Shown here piece after piece: positions 38,910-63,223 of a DNA stretch of 64,000 nucleotides. A program made the position numbers and the translations under genes. The notes under the pieces are model-generated. The model ran no database searches. It saw only the letters and a program-made list of their open reading frames with translations, and was not told where the DNA came from. The stretch covers positions 15,357,820 through 15,421,819 of the forward strand of contig NC_044582.1 in NCBI RefSeq assembly GCF_901933205.1, written 5' to 3'. How positions within the stretch are numbered: position 1 is the first letter of the stretch; every line of letters starts with the position of its first letter. The DNA comes from Camarhynchus parvulus (lineage: Eukaryota; Chordata; Aves; Passeriformes; Thraupidae).

Positions 38910-40427
38910 AAAAAAATTATATGCACAGTTCATAATTAAATGTCATCTTTCCTTTGACTTGGTTTCATTCAAACACAGACATTTTACTGGCTTAAGTTTT
39001 ACACAAATCCCACAAGGTAAAAACCCCAACAGACACATACAAATACAGGAGATGGTATTGCTCAAGGGATTTTTTCCCCCCACCTCATATTAAGAAGTGC
39101 AATTTTGCTTCTATGGTCCTTTAAAGTGAAACAGTTTTTTCCCCTCAGTAAAACAACACTCTCCAGGAAGAATTGCACCACATACACAAAATACATGAAG
39201 GTCTCAGCTCTACCCAGCTTCCCCATGCACCGATTCAGGTCTGAGAGATCCATGTGAAAATTGTGCTTACAGTAACTCATCCCTAGCAGCACAGACAGGG
39301 CAGTAAATGCACCCACACTCTGTGAAATTGCTGGGGAAGGGAAGTCAATACCATCTACCATTAGAGCACTGAAATGTTTGTATTTACCAGAACTCTCCTG
39401 CTTTTCCATACAAATGTGTGCCTGCCCGAGCCACCTGAAATGTGTGAATGAACTGCAAGTCCAGCATGGGGATACATTCCCCAGAAATCCACAGTTTAAC
39501 ACAGAACTCTAGGGTTTTATCTCACTGAACTCAATTCTTCTAGACATCCTTCTGGCCCCACTTAAGACAAAAGAACTGCTATTTTCCCCTCTAGAACATC
39601 TCAGCTCCAGGGGGAATCTCAAAAAGAACTCAGCTTTGGTTTAATATTCCCTTCACTGAAAACAGTGAACTGTGCTACTGGCTTTGGAAAGATTTCATTT
39701 AAAAAGTTTTCTGGATTAACTCTTCAACATTTTGAGGAAACAAGAATATTAAAAATTAGGCTTTTAGTGACTCCAAGAACAAGGTTCCTCATCAGTTCCT
39801 CTCCTTTCAGCTGCAGCTGAAAGACACTCTACACATTTTATCATTTGTTGTTAAAAAAACTAGAAGGCCATTCCCTTTAGAATCCTCAAAAAAATCAAGT
39901 TTTATTCCAATTTGCTCAAGTTTTCCAGTGCAGAGTGCTGGTTTTTGTGAAAAAGTAGGAAATACCCAGATCACCTGAACTTTTAAGTACTCACTTAGGA
40001 AAATATTTACCTGCTCTGAGACAGAGAACTGACTGAGCCTACTGTGCAGACGTCTTGCATTGAAGCATTTATAACTACAGGGACAAGAGTCAAAGTTTAT
40101 ATTTAAATGCAAAATCATAAGACTGTGCTCTCTACTGTGAAAATGTTCCTAAATTTAAAGCAGAAGCTTGCAGTGTCTGCTGACCCTGGACCTACCCCAG
40201 AAAACCTTACATGAAATGGGTGGACATATCTTGGTATAAAGAGCATTTCAGAATCTGGAATGTAGAAATACAGTGCAAAAACCAGAAATAGTCTGAAAAA
40301 TAGCTTTTACATATCAAAACCTCCCAGATTAGAAAGGAATTATAAAGTAGAGGTATGATGCTAAGAAGTTGTCTGACAATGAACAATGGGTTCTTTCCCT
40401 CACACGGGGAAATTTATTTTTTTTTAT

Positions 40428-40706
40428 GGGCATGTAGAGACAGGACAGGGGGAAATGGCTTCAAACTGACAGGGAGTGGGTTTAGATTGGATACAAGGGA
40501 TAAATCCTTTGCTGTGAGGGTGGTGAGACCCTGGCACAGGTGCCCAGAGAAGCTGTGGCTGCCCCTGGATCCCTGGCAGTGCCCAAGGTCAGGCTGGATG
40601 GGGCTTGGAGCAGCCTGGGACAGTGGAAGGTGTCCCTGCCCATGGCAGGGGATGGAATGAGATGGGCTTTAAAATCCCTTCCAACCCAGGCCATTCTGTG
40701 ATTAAT
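40428..40706 (+). mobile_element. CR1 LINE fragment, 3' end
   Basis: The run holds the CR1 landmarks in forward order: a degenerate 'tttagattgga', 'gctgtgagggtggtgag', 'cccagagaagctgtggctg', 'aggctggatggggcttgga', 'ccttccaacccaggcc' and the terminal 'attctgtgatt'. It is 5'-truncated to about 280 bp. It lies in the predicted EOGT 3' UTR, in antisense to the gene, ending about 30 bp from the EOGT stop codon. Confidence 0.88.
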
Positions 40707-40736
40707 TAAAAACAATATTTCAAACAGAAGTCTAAT

Positions 40737-54019
<13,283 letters not shown>

Positions 54020-54868
54020 GGCAACCTGTGAGTTCTGTACTTTATAAATAAAATAGAAAACAAAACAGGAATTAACATATCTGCAGCATTTCAAGCACAC
54101 AGGACAAAATTCAGTCAGAGCCAGACATACAGTCTAAGGATTTGTACTTGTATTTCTGGGGTGGTTTCTTTTTCCTGTGAAGACCAAACTTTCACTCAGA
54201 GGCCAGACTGCTCAACCTCAGGATTATCTTTGAATCATTAGTCATTGAATGTTATTATGCACTACAAACTCCCAGTCAAGCTAAAATGGGTGTGTTTACT
54301 TTAGCTAAATGCCAAGGGATCCTGAGAGTTCAGTGTGGAAACCAAGTATAGAGCATGTAACATCCAGTGAGAAGGGGAAAAAAGTACAAGAGCTGGGGGG
54401 AGGGGTGAGAAAAGAAGGGTTTTTAGTTTTAAAATAAGTATGAAAAAAACACATTCTCCATTTTGAACTAATAATTGGCTGAGGGAAAAATAGGCAGACA
54501 CAAATAGAGGGTCACAGCTAAGTCTTACAGGATGCCTGTTTTTAGTGCTTAACATCACGTTAAAGAAACTTGACTACTGAGTATATTCTATATATAATTT
54601 TATACATAATAGAAGTGTATTTATATACATACACATGTACACACACAGGCCCACACATCTGTATGCCCTAAAGCTGACTGCATTCCTTCCTGCTAATACA
54701 ACCTCCTCACCTAACACCCCTGCTTTGAACCATTAAACTTCCTGAGGAAAAGAAATGTATGGCCTGTATCTAAACTCCACCTTTTTTGGCGTTGTAATTT
54801 GCTAAAATTTGCATGCTTGCTTTCAACTGAGGCCTTTAGCAAAATTCCTACGATACAAGTAGTTTTAC

Positions 54869-54915
54869 CTGTTTGGTTTGAGAGGAACCGCTTCAGCTTT
54901 CCCAGGTACAGAAAC
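54869..54915 (-). other. EOGT: Candidate EOGT 5' UTR exon
   Basis: On the minus strand a strong polypyrimidine tract and acceptor (cctcccccactccag|G) are followed 47 bases later by a donor (CCAAACAG|gtaaaa). This would be a short non-coding exon between the CpG island and the first coding exon. It is read from splice motifs only. Confidence 0.4.
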
Positions 54916-54973
54916 CTGGAGTGGGGGAGGAAGGTGGAGTTAGGTATGTCCTGAAAAAGGAGATTTGCTCAGA

Positions 54974-55013
54974 ACACTGTCCTGCTCCTAGGGACACTGT
55001 CCTGCTCCTAGGG
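54974..55013. repeat. Perfect tandem duplication of a 20-bp unit
   Basis: The unit acactgtcctgctcctaggg occurs twice without mismatch, at the edge of the EOGT CpG island. Confidence 0.9.
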
Positions 55014-55368
55014 ACACGTTCCCAGCAAGGAGAGCAGCGGGCATTGCGCTGACCCGGCTCTCGGGTCCCTTTCCCCGCACCCAGCCGGGGCTCGGGCAAT
55101 TTCACACGGATCACCTCTCCCATCACCAACCCGGCGGCGGCCCCAAAACACGCGGCCCTTCCCCACCCCTGGGCGCTGTCGCTTGGGGAAGGTGTGGGGA
55201 AGGTGCCCGGCATCCTGTGCCAGGCCGTGCTGGGTTCTGTGACAGACCCAGAACCGGACGCAGACCCGGCCCGCTCGGACCTGGTGCCTGACCCACGCTT
55301 GTCACACCCGCGCTGGACCCGGCACGGCCGCCCCGCCCTGCGCTCCCCTGCCCCGGCACAGCATCGCA

Positions 55369-55464
55369 TCTCACCGCGTGTTTCACCGCGTATTGCGCCG
55401 CGTATCGCACCGTGTGTTTTACCGTGTGTTTTACCGCGTATCTCACCACGTATCTCACGGCGTG
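55369..55464. repeat. 12-bp minisatellite, 8 units
   Basis: Eight head-to-tail 12-mers have the pattern T(T/C)(T/G)(C/T)(A/G)C(C/G)(G/A)(C/T)GT(G/A), starting TCTCACCGCGTG. The array length is exactly 96 bp. CpG and TpG/CpA variants alternate, consistent with methylation-driven decay. It lies within the EOGT CpG island. Confidence 0.95.
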
Positions 55465-55654
55465 TCTCAGCCCCGCCGGCCCCGAGGAGCCCCGCGGCCC
55501 ACGGGACCGGCCGCTGCTCCTGTTGGGCGCTCGCCGCCGGTCTCAATCCTCATGTCCGGGGGCAGCGCTCGGCGCGGCCCCGCCGGGCTCCGTGCGGGTG
55601 CGAGGGAGGAGCGGGCGGCACCGCCGGGACCGCCCCGCCCGGGGCGGCGGGAGC

Positions 55655-55720
55655 CGGGCAAGGAGGCAGGGAGGGGAGGCAGGGAAGGAGGCAGGGAAGG
55701 AAGGCAGGCGGAGAAGGAGG
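55655..55720 (+). repeat. G-rich purine tract with GGAGGCAGGGA-like repeats
   Basis: Repeats of the kind gga(g)gcaggga are followed by gaaggaggag. Several runs of three or more G occur on the plus strand, so the EOGT non-template strand is C-rich here and a G-quadruplex could form on the template strand. Confidence 0.6.
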
Positions 55721-56300
55721 AGCCGCCGGGCCGGGGCGGAGGCGCAGCGCCGGGCGCGGGTCGGGCTCGGCCGGCGCGGCTCAGCTCAGGTGGGGCCCGC
55801 AGCGAAGGGCACCTGCCCGCGGGGAGCAGCGGCGGAGCAGCCGCTCCTTCCTTCTGCTGCCGGAAATTAAGCGCTGCCGGCCCGCGAGCGGCGAGCGCAG
55901 GATGCGGAGGAAAAGGGCCTTTTCCTGCCGCGGCCCGGCAGGAAGCGCAGGCTCCGGCACCCCATTGTTGCCGGCGTCCCCCCGAGCCCGGGCCGGCAGC
56001 AGCGGGGCCGGGACGGCCGCGGGCGCGGGCAGAGGCTCCGCGGTGCCGCCCCGCTGTCCCTGACACACGGCAGCGCTCCTGCCCGTGCCGGCACCCCGCA
56101 CCCTCCTCCGCTGTGACCCAATTCCCGCAGTGACAAGCGCCGGGGGAGGCACAGGCGCCAACACTGGAGAGCTTTGAATCCTCCCCACAGCCCAGACCTC
56201 CTCTCCCCTCGTTCCCAGGTGGGAAACGAGGAACAAACGCTCAGCCCGAGCCAGGAAACCTGCGAGAGAACGCGGGCAGAGGCGCTGACCCCGCAGGGAC

Positions 56301-56564
56301 ACCGCGTACCTGAATAAAGGAAATTAGTCTGAATTTCACATTATCCACAACCCCATCGCTGCGGCGCATTTAGAAATAAACCAGCCCCTCGTACATAAAT
56401 ACCCACGGTACCACAAGACTTCAACTGGCACCGGTACCTGTATTCCAACTATATCTGGTATCTTCTACCTTAAGTAATACTTTCCTTTCACAGCACCAGG
56501 TTCACACCCACCCACCCTCCCCAGAATTATTTTTAAGTCTTTTCTCAAAGAGAACCAGAGCACA
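56301..56564. other. Spacer between the EOGT CpG island and the TMF1 3' end
   Basis: About 260 bp with no recognised feature separate the two transcription units. Confidence 0.5.
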
Positions 56565-59404
56565 CTGTTAGCGGAAAATTTTATTTTATGCTGACCCGTG
56601 CTTTTTACAGTTTATACATATTTTACAACTAGAAACCAAGGGGTTTAATTTCACTGTGATAACCATTTCACCTCTTATTAAGGATCATTATAGCCCTTAG
56701 TAAAATGTAAGCACATAAATTACAACATGTAGCAGGAAAAAAAAACCAACTAACCCTTCTTTCATGAGAATTTGACATGGGATTTTGAACATGGGCTCTT
56801 GAGCTCCTAAAGGAAGTGAGTACCAGAATAATCTACTCCTCATCCAAACCCACCTACATCCATGGAGGCCTCTCCATCAGCAATTCAGCTCCCTCTGAAC
56901 ACTACACTGAGTAACCCTGAAATAACATTTCTTCATACTTGCATATGCAGTGAAAATGAGAGCTAAATTAGTTGCTTTCAGAAGGAACGTTCTAAATTAA
57001 TAAATTTACACAAAAGTGAGTACTAGAATTCTACCCTAATTCCTTTCATTTTGCATGTTACTCTTCTAGGCAGTCTCAGTAAGAGCAATGAATTAAGTGT
57101 GCCAAGCAGACATTAATGTTTCTTCAAAATAAAGATACAGTTAGATCAAAGATGAGCAAATCAGGATATTTTAAAGTCTATGTTACCTTCCAACAGCCAC
57201 TTTGTTTTCTAAGGCTTTGATGATTAAGACACAGAAGGCCATCTGATTCTCAGGTGATATTAAAGATTGCACTACAAGGGAATATATAATCCAAAAATAA
57301 TCAATACAAATATTTACATCTACTTTAGTAAAATTTAAAAATCTAATACCTTTTGTGTTTTTACATCTAAAACAGTTAATGCTGATTGCATGTTAAAATT
57401 CCCCTTTTACCTAAGCTCTTGTAAACAAGATAGCCCAAGACATTCTCAGAACAGTCAATCCTTCAGGACTATAAGATAATTTATTTTTCTTTGCTGCATT
57501 TGTCTGCCAAGGTCATAAAATAATGTGAAAACCAGGAAGCTATTGATTCGCTGTAGTAGACAAAAGAGAATTTCTAATCTTTGACCATCACAAAGAGCTG
57601 TTTTCTTAAGAAAAGGCTCAACTAACCCTTGTACATCATAATTCTAAATGAGTAAAATTCCAGCAAATGTTTTAATAGGGACTGATTTTTACTTAGGTTT
57701 GATTGGTCTGGGGTTTTCCAGAAACTTAGAGTAACCAACCATGCTTTAATATGAAGGCAAAGCATTAAATTCTGAGTTTTTTAGAAGAAAAATCGTACCA
57801 CCATGGTTTCCAAAACTGAAATGAAGACAAGAGGGTAATTCCCTCCCACCTCCCAGTGAAAAACAAAATAAAAGGAAGGGAAAAAAGTATTTTTATTAAA
57901 GCAGTTAGAAGTTTCTATGACAGATGGGGAGTTAAAACAAATTTAAGTGTTCTGGCTCTATGGTTTTAATGAAGTCCTCACAGAGTAACTGCCTGAATCT
58001 CAAATCAGACTAGGATTTTCCATGAACATTCCCTTGCTTGTGTAACTTCAGTGAGGATAAATCCTGTTCTCCCAGTGAGGAATAAATCCTTAACACCCAT
58101 AGTAAAATCATATTACCAAGAGGCATTTCTGCAGAAACAACTCCTCATCCTTCACATCCTTTGTGTGTCAGGCCACCAAATACCCAAGCAGGAAGAGTTC
58201 CCAAATTACAACGTGCACTGGTCTGGGAAAAAAACCTCTCCCGACAGAGGCACTGGTGTGATAAGCAAAGAATTTCAACTGCCCAGTATTTCACACGAGT
58301 AGCTTCTGAGATGCAGCAAAATATTTGCTCTCTGGAATGCAGAGAGGAAGACACAGCTCCTTCTCAGCATTCCCAAGGGTCCCATCCAAACATTTCCTCT
58401 GACATTACCAAAAATGCAGCTCAGCTCCAAGTCATGTGAGTGCTGTTTGGCCAATACCTTGCTTAAGGAATGGCATGAGAAATACTCTGCAGCCACTGGA
58501 GACTTGCTCTATTATTAAGCCACGGTTCAGTGTTACAAAAAGTCCAACCCTTGCTACTTATATAAAAGGAACCATGAGATCTGCAGCAATTTATTTTTAA
58601 AAAAGCAGTTTCCTGCATTTTTCTGAACTGTTCTAGCTACTGCTAAAAATCAGCTACTAAATCTAGAACAGATATTTAACAGCTGAGATTTCTGGTGTTA
58701 AAAGTTGAACACATTTATCATTACAAGCAGAGCTGCTGTCTCCAGATTGCTCATGAGAACACAAACAATATACAAGATGAAGCTGTAATTTGAAGTCTCA
58801 TCTGAGTCTCACACTCTGCTTTAGAGGACTTAGTGTAAAGAAGTCAGACTAATCTGATTTGTCTAAGAATAATCACCCTGACATGTTCAGATGCTGTAAA
58901 CACAAATCTAAGATTTTCCTGTCATAAAAATATCCACCCAGGTATGCTTCAGACAGCAAGTCCCTGCTACTTAGTTATTAAAAATTACCTGATGAGATTT
59001 TAGAAAAACTCATATGAACATTTGAGACAGACTTCTAAAGTGATTTTCACAGTTTTACAAAGATTATGAATCAAGGGCTGCTTTAGTACTACTCATGCCT
59101 TCCAGTGCTATGTCACAAGGTAACAATCAAAATTTCTGCTGTTTATGTAAAATGGCCCACCATTTAGCAAAAACTTAAATAAAGGGATGACTGAAGAAAA
59201 AAAATTAAATATTGCACAAATAATTTAACTGCAGACAGAACAGAACACTTAAAGCATTGATTCTTCTGTCAACATATGAACTCTATTATATAGTCACATT
59301 TTCTATAATACAGGGGTTTTTTACAGGACATTTAAATTCAGCATTTACATAAACAGTTATCTTTACAGTCTGTCACCATACAATGCTAACAGTTCCACGA
59401 GGAA
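56565..59404 (-). other. TMF1: TMF1 3' untranslated region (predicted)
   Basis: About 2.8 kb of AT-rich sequence from the TMF1 stop to the most distal AATAAA. Several minus-strand AATAAA motifs suggest alternative poly(A) sites. Short open frames here show no family resemblance. Confidence 0.5.
56580..56585 (-). promoter_or_regulatory. TMF1: Candidate TMF1 polyadenylation signal (AATAAA)
   Basis: Minus-strand AATAAA is followed within 30 bases by a GT-rich stretch (agtgtgctctggttctc). It is the last such signal before the EOGT island. Earlier signals near 57,481, 57,893 and 58,593 could give shorter forms. Confidence 0.5.
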
Positions 59405-59548
59405 TTAATTTTGTCTTTGTTTTAAAAGTTCATCTATCTGAGTCTTGTACATGTTTTTCACATCTTCCAGATCCAGCCGGAGCTCCTCAGCCTCCTCTGC
59501 CTTCTCCCCATACATCTGGAGAATGGTGTTGTACCTCTGATCCAAATC
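59405..59548 (-). CDS. TMF1: TMF1 last coding exon, C-terminus and stop
   Basis: The acceptor is ccttacag|GAT. It encodes DLDQRYNTILQMYGEKAEEA and, after EELRLDLEDV, KNMYKTQIDELLKQRQN, then TAA. Confidence 0.96.
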   Translation of the reverse strand, partial: DLDQRYNTILQMYGEKAEEAEELRLDLEDVKNMYKTQIDELLKQRQN

Positions 59549-62500
59549 CTGTAAGGATTTTAACACAGAGTTATCTCACTGGTTCTTATTCTCAGCTTCA
59601 AACAAGCTGCTGCTGGACAGTGTTTTACACTGCCAGGGGAAATAAGGCAGCACCACCTCATCAAAGTGTAACCACAGTGAAGCACTCAGTAAACTTCAAA
59701 AGTACTTTGTGCTTTGAATACAGTTGGATTTATATTCTAGATGTTAAAGGAAGATATTCCAAAGATCATAAAAAGAATTAGTGCTGGCTTCAGAGGACAT
59801 TCTGAAACACCTTGAAGTTCAGTTGCTATAAGCATTAAAAACAGTTAGAAAACTGCACTGTTTTACTACAGGAATGACCAGCTTGGGAAATGTTTCATGA
59901 GAAAACTGAACATTCTGTATTCAAAAATTATTCCAAAATGTCTCAAGTATTTCAATTTAAATTCTTAAACATCCAATTTTTGGTCCTATTTCTATATATG
60001 TATCTCTACTGGACATATATTCAGCTTCTGAATCAACCTCATAAACCCATGCTATTTATCAAAAACCTTCCTCTACTAAAAAATCCAGTTCCAGATGAGT
60101 TCCTAAATGATAGAAACAAAAAATGGTTTCTCCCTTGTTTAGCACACAGTCTTATGCACAGCACACGTTTCCAACAACTGTTTTGAAGTGACTCCCTAAC
60201 TATGGAGTGGGCACTTTTAGATTCTACTATATATAAAATTAAAAAAAAAAACACACCAAAAACCAGGCTCTTCAGTCACTTATGCTTAGAGACAGATTTG
60301 AATACATTCCTAAACTGATAGGACTACTCCTAAAGAAATGCAATTATCTACATTTTGCTATGGATTTACACCAGAAATGCACTTACCTTTAACTGTGTGC
60401 GTAATTTGGGTATTTCCTTCACTTTCTCTTCAAGTTCATCATTTTGATTTGTTAATTTAACCAGCTCTTCTGCCATTATTGATCGAGTTTTCTCCAGGTT
60501 TCCAATTTCCAGCTAGGGTAAACACACATAACAAGGAGGAGAAGGAAAGAATTCACTGTAGTTATAAAACACCATATCAAAATACAAGTGATTAAGGCTT
60601 ATTCTTAACCAGACTGTGTAACAGCACATCTCAGATCCACTCTCACTTTCTTTTCAAATCTCAAATTTTCTGTTCTGGATATTCTACTTTTCAGACAGAT
60701 AGGTTTTCTGGATAGGTCCTTGCCAAAACAAAAAAGGAAGCAACAAATTCTTCTTGTGCTCATCCCTACAGAGCTGTGCTGGTTCACAGAATTCTTGTAA
60801 CATACACCAGACTTTCTGAAAAGATACCTGTAGATGTGAAATCTCTCCTTCTCTTAGTTTTAGCTGTGACTGAAGGTTTTCAATTACACTTGAACCTGAT
60901 CCCATCCTTATTGCATCATAGAGATTGCTGCCACTGGTAGTTATTGGTCCAAACGAGTGATCATGAGGATCATCCTACAAACAGAAGGTTAGAGAAGCTG
61001 AAAATTAGACAAAAACATGACCATTTTGAAATCTTCCCTCTCCTAAATATGACACAATTTAAGTTTTAAAATTACACTGTGCTAGGTAAGCATTTCAATG
61101 CTTAAAGCTTGTTTTCAAAACAAAAGCTGGAGGTGAATAGGTACAATTTTGGGATAGCTCCCTACTGGCAAGTTCTCCTGACACTTCCACAGGTGCCATT
61201 TAACACTGGACTGACAGAGGAGGAGCAGCAGCAGCAGAGGACAGCAGTCAGTGATGCTGCCCAGGGAGCAGAGCTGTGCCCTAAACCAGGAGTGCAAGTA
61301 AAAATAAATCAATTGTATGTTTTACAGTCACAGACATCTTGCAAGCAGATTTTAGATGTTTCTGCACAGGATGTTACCTTGTCCAAGGCCAATACACTCT
61401 TGAAGAGTCATTTTCTCTGTTACTAGAAGTTCTTGAGGAGGAAAGTAAGTGGTGTGTCAAGAAGAAAAAAGCCATTATAGGTGATCTATCCTACCTGTGA
61501 GAGGAAAGAGGTCTGAAGACCTGCCATGTCCGCCCCACTTATGGAACTGGAGCGGGACATTGATGGTGTACTTGATACAGTTTCAACTGTGAATGACTTT
61601 CGGTCCTTAAAAACAAAGACATCCAATATCACCAGTTGGAAAAAGAAAAAACCTTCACAACAGGCTAAAAGAAATTCTATAAATAGCCTCCCTTTTTCCA
61701 CCAACAACCATAGAACACTATATGATAGATTTTCTACTTGCCCCATACCTAAAACATATGAAAGTTCAACAGCAAAGAACTTCTGTGCTGTTACACAGCC
61801 TATCTTCAAGATCTTGCACCTTTCAGAAAATTAAGACAGAAGCTGCAAATTACACCAAGAAAAGGTTCTCTTTCAAGAGAGACTCAGAGGCATTATGTAT
61901 ATCCAAATGTATCACAGAATGAAAATCTCACATGCAGAAGAACATCTCTTAGAATGAATGTAAAGACCTTTTTCTTCTTTTTAAATAAATATGGATTAAA
62001 TTCCAGGATTTTTCACATGCTAATAATTTATTGGTACCATTTCAAAACAGACTGGCCCTTTTTTCCAGTCATCATCTACAAGCATGCTAACCTCTGAAGG
62101 GGAAAGCACTTAGATTTTAGGACTGGAGACAGTAACAAACAAACAACAGAAATAGTTTTACTGAATACTAACTGCTAATTAGTGGTAATGAATTTAATGA
62201 CTATTGAGGATTGTTCTGTGACTTGTGACTTCAGCTGGAAAGCATGTGGAACATTACACACTGAAACAAAACAGGAATTCAGTGGAAGCAATGCTGGTAG
62301 TCTGAGCAAAGGAAACAAGTAGCGTCAGAAGAAAAAGGACCCAAGAGTGCTCAAAGAACACAGAGGATTGAGACAACAATCCTCAGGTTAAATAGACTCA
62401 TACTCAAAACTTATTTCACTGAGTCTAACACAACACCTATTTCACTGGAAAGATACTGCCAGGCACTAAAGGTTTCAGGTATAGACGTCTACTAAAATAA

Positions 62501-63223
62501 AGACAATATCAGTAAAACTTATAAACGTTAGGTTTTGGCACCTTCTCCTTTGCTGCTTCTTGGACAAGAACAGCCTTCTTCCTCTCCTGTTCAACCTTCA
62601 TCTTCTCCATTTCTAACTGAGTAGCCAGCAGTGCCTGCAAAGAGAAATACAAACTGTTAATCTCCTAGCTCAGATTTGAAGCATAACAGAGATTAAAGCT
62701 GAACTAGGCAATACCTTTTCTTTCTTTGCGTCTTCCAAGGTTTTTGCATACTCATCTTTGAGCCCTTCTAGTTCAACCTCATACCTACAGGGAGAAAGGA
62801 AAGAGGTATAGTTAATAAATAAGTATTCTCCATTCTATTCACTGTAGATTCAGGCACCTTTAAAACAAACACAGCTGTAAGGCTACAAAATGTTATCAAT
62901 GTAACACAGTGTAATCTTAAAAATGAAACAAAGTATCAATATTTTTGTAGCATTGTGCCAACACGTTGCGCAATCATATCAACACCCCATTTCACTACAT
63001 TAAAAAGAAATGCTGTTAACCAAAACTCACCTGCTGTTCTCATTTTCCATTTTCTTCAATTTGTTTCTCTCCACTTCCAGCTGAGCCTGAAGACGGGTAT
63101 TTTCTTGCCTTAAGAGACTATTTTGAGATTCAGAAGAAGACATCTGAATTTTATTAGCAAGAAGTTCCTCTGTAGCAGCCCGTTCTCTCTCAGCAGCTGC
63201 AGCTAGAAGAGTTTGAGACTCCC
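59405..63223 (-). CDS. TMF1: TATA element modulatory factor 1, C-terminal part (last 7 coding exons)
   Basis: TMF1 (also ARA160) is a long coiled-coil protein of the Golgi. It binds Rab6 and is also reported as a TATA-element-binding and androgen-receptor-associated factor. The seven exons below join in frame to 293 residues ending at TAA, against about 1,090 for the whole human protein, so the N-terminal three quarters lie beyond the right edge. Seen in order are coiled coil rich in Glu, Lys, Leu and Gln (AAAAERERAATEELL onwards), a Ser/Thr-rich break (MSRSSSISGADMAGLQTSFL), and the conserved terminal coiled coil with KLTNQNDELEEKVKEIPKL, TILQMYGEKAEEAEELRLDL and KNMYKTQIDELL, which belongs to the TMF TATA-binding domain family. 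The last residues (KQRQN) differ from those I recall in human. It is transcribed toward EOGT on the same strand. Confidence 0.96.
60387..60512 (-). CDS. TMF1: TMF1 exon, second from the end
   Basis: The acceptor is accctag|CTG and the donor AAAG|gtaagt. It encodes LEIGNLEKTRSIMAEELVKL and TNQNDELEEKVKEIPKL, highly conserved. Confidence 0.96.
60828..60974 (-). CDS. TMF1: TMF1 exon, third from the end
   Basis: The acceptor is tttgtag|GAT and the donor CTACAG|gtatct. It encodes DDPHDHSFGPITTSGSNLYD and then IENLQSQLKLREGEISHLQ, where the terminal coiled coil begins. Confidence 0.95.
61495..61605 (-). CDS. TMF1: TMF1 exon, fourth from the end
   Basis: The acceptor is tttttaag|GAC and the donor CACAG|gtagga. 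It encodes the Ser/Thr-rich segment SSTPSMSRSSSISGADMAGL and QTSFLSQ, which interrupts the coiled coil. Confidence 0.94.
62542..62634 (-). CDS. TMF1: TMF1 exon, fifth from the end
   Basis: The acceptor is tttgcag|GCA. The donor GAGAAG|gtgcca is non-optimal but in frame. It encodes ALLATQLEMEKMKVEQERKK and AVLVQEAAKEK. Confidence 0.92.
62715..62784 (-). CDS. TMF1: TMF1 exon, sixth from the end
   Basis: The acceptor is cctgtag|G and the donor AAAAG|gtattg. It encodes YEVELEGLKDEYAKTLEDA and KKEK, coiled coil. Confidence 0.94.
63031..63223 (-). CDS. TMF1: TMF1 exon, seventh from the end
   Basis: The acceptor is tatttag|GG and the donor AGCAG|gtgagt. It encodes ESQTLLAAAAERERAATEEL, then NSLLRQENTRLQAQLE, a coiled coil. 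The first codon is completed by an exon beyond 63,224 that is not visible. Confidence 0.94.

Larger units (their letters stand above)
38885..40736 (-). other. EOGT: EOGT 3' untranslated region (predicted)
   Basis: This runs from the EOGT stop codon to the candidate poly(A) signal, about 1.85 kb. It contains an inverted CR1 fragment (40,428-40,706), so part of the transcript would be antisense CR1. A 146-codon minus-strand open frame (39,062-39,502) lies inside it. I recognise no domain there and treat it as non-coding. Confidence 0.5.
55020..56300 (-). promoter_or_regulatory. EOGT: CpG island, EOGT promoter
   Basis: A dense CpG, GC-rich block of about 1.3 kb lies upstream of EOGT on the minus strand, with AT-rich DNA on both sides. 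The EOGT transcription start and first non-coding exon should lie inside, but no single start is evident and no TATA box stands out. It contains a 12-bp minisatellite (55,369-55,464) and a G-rich purine tract (about 55,655-55,720). Long open frames on both strands (up to 289 codons) overlap one another and reflect lack of stop codons in GC-rich DNA. Confidence 0.75.

Noticed and set aside
55194..56302. Five or more overlapping long open frames (up to 289 codons)
   Set aside because: GC-rich DNA with few stop codons explains them; composition is low-complexity and there is no splice or family support.
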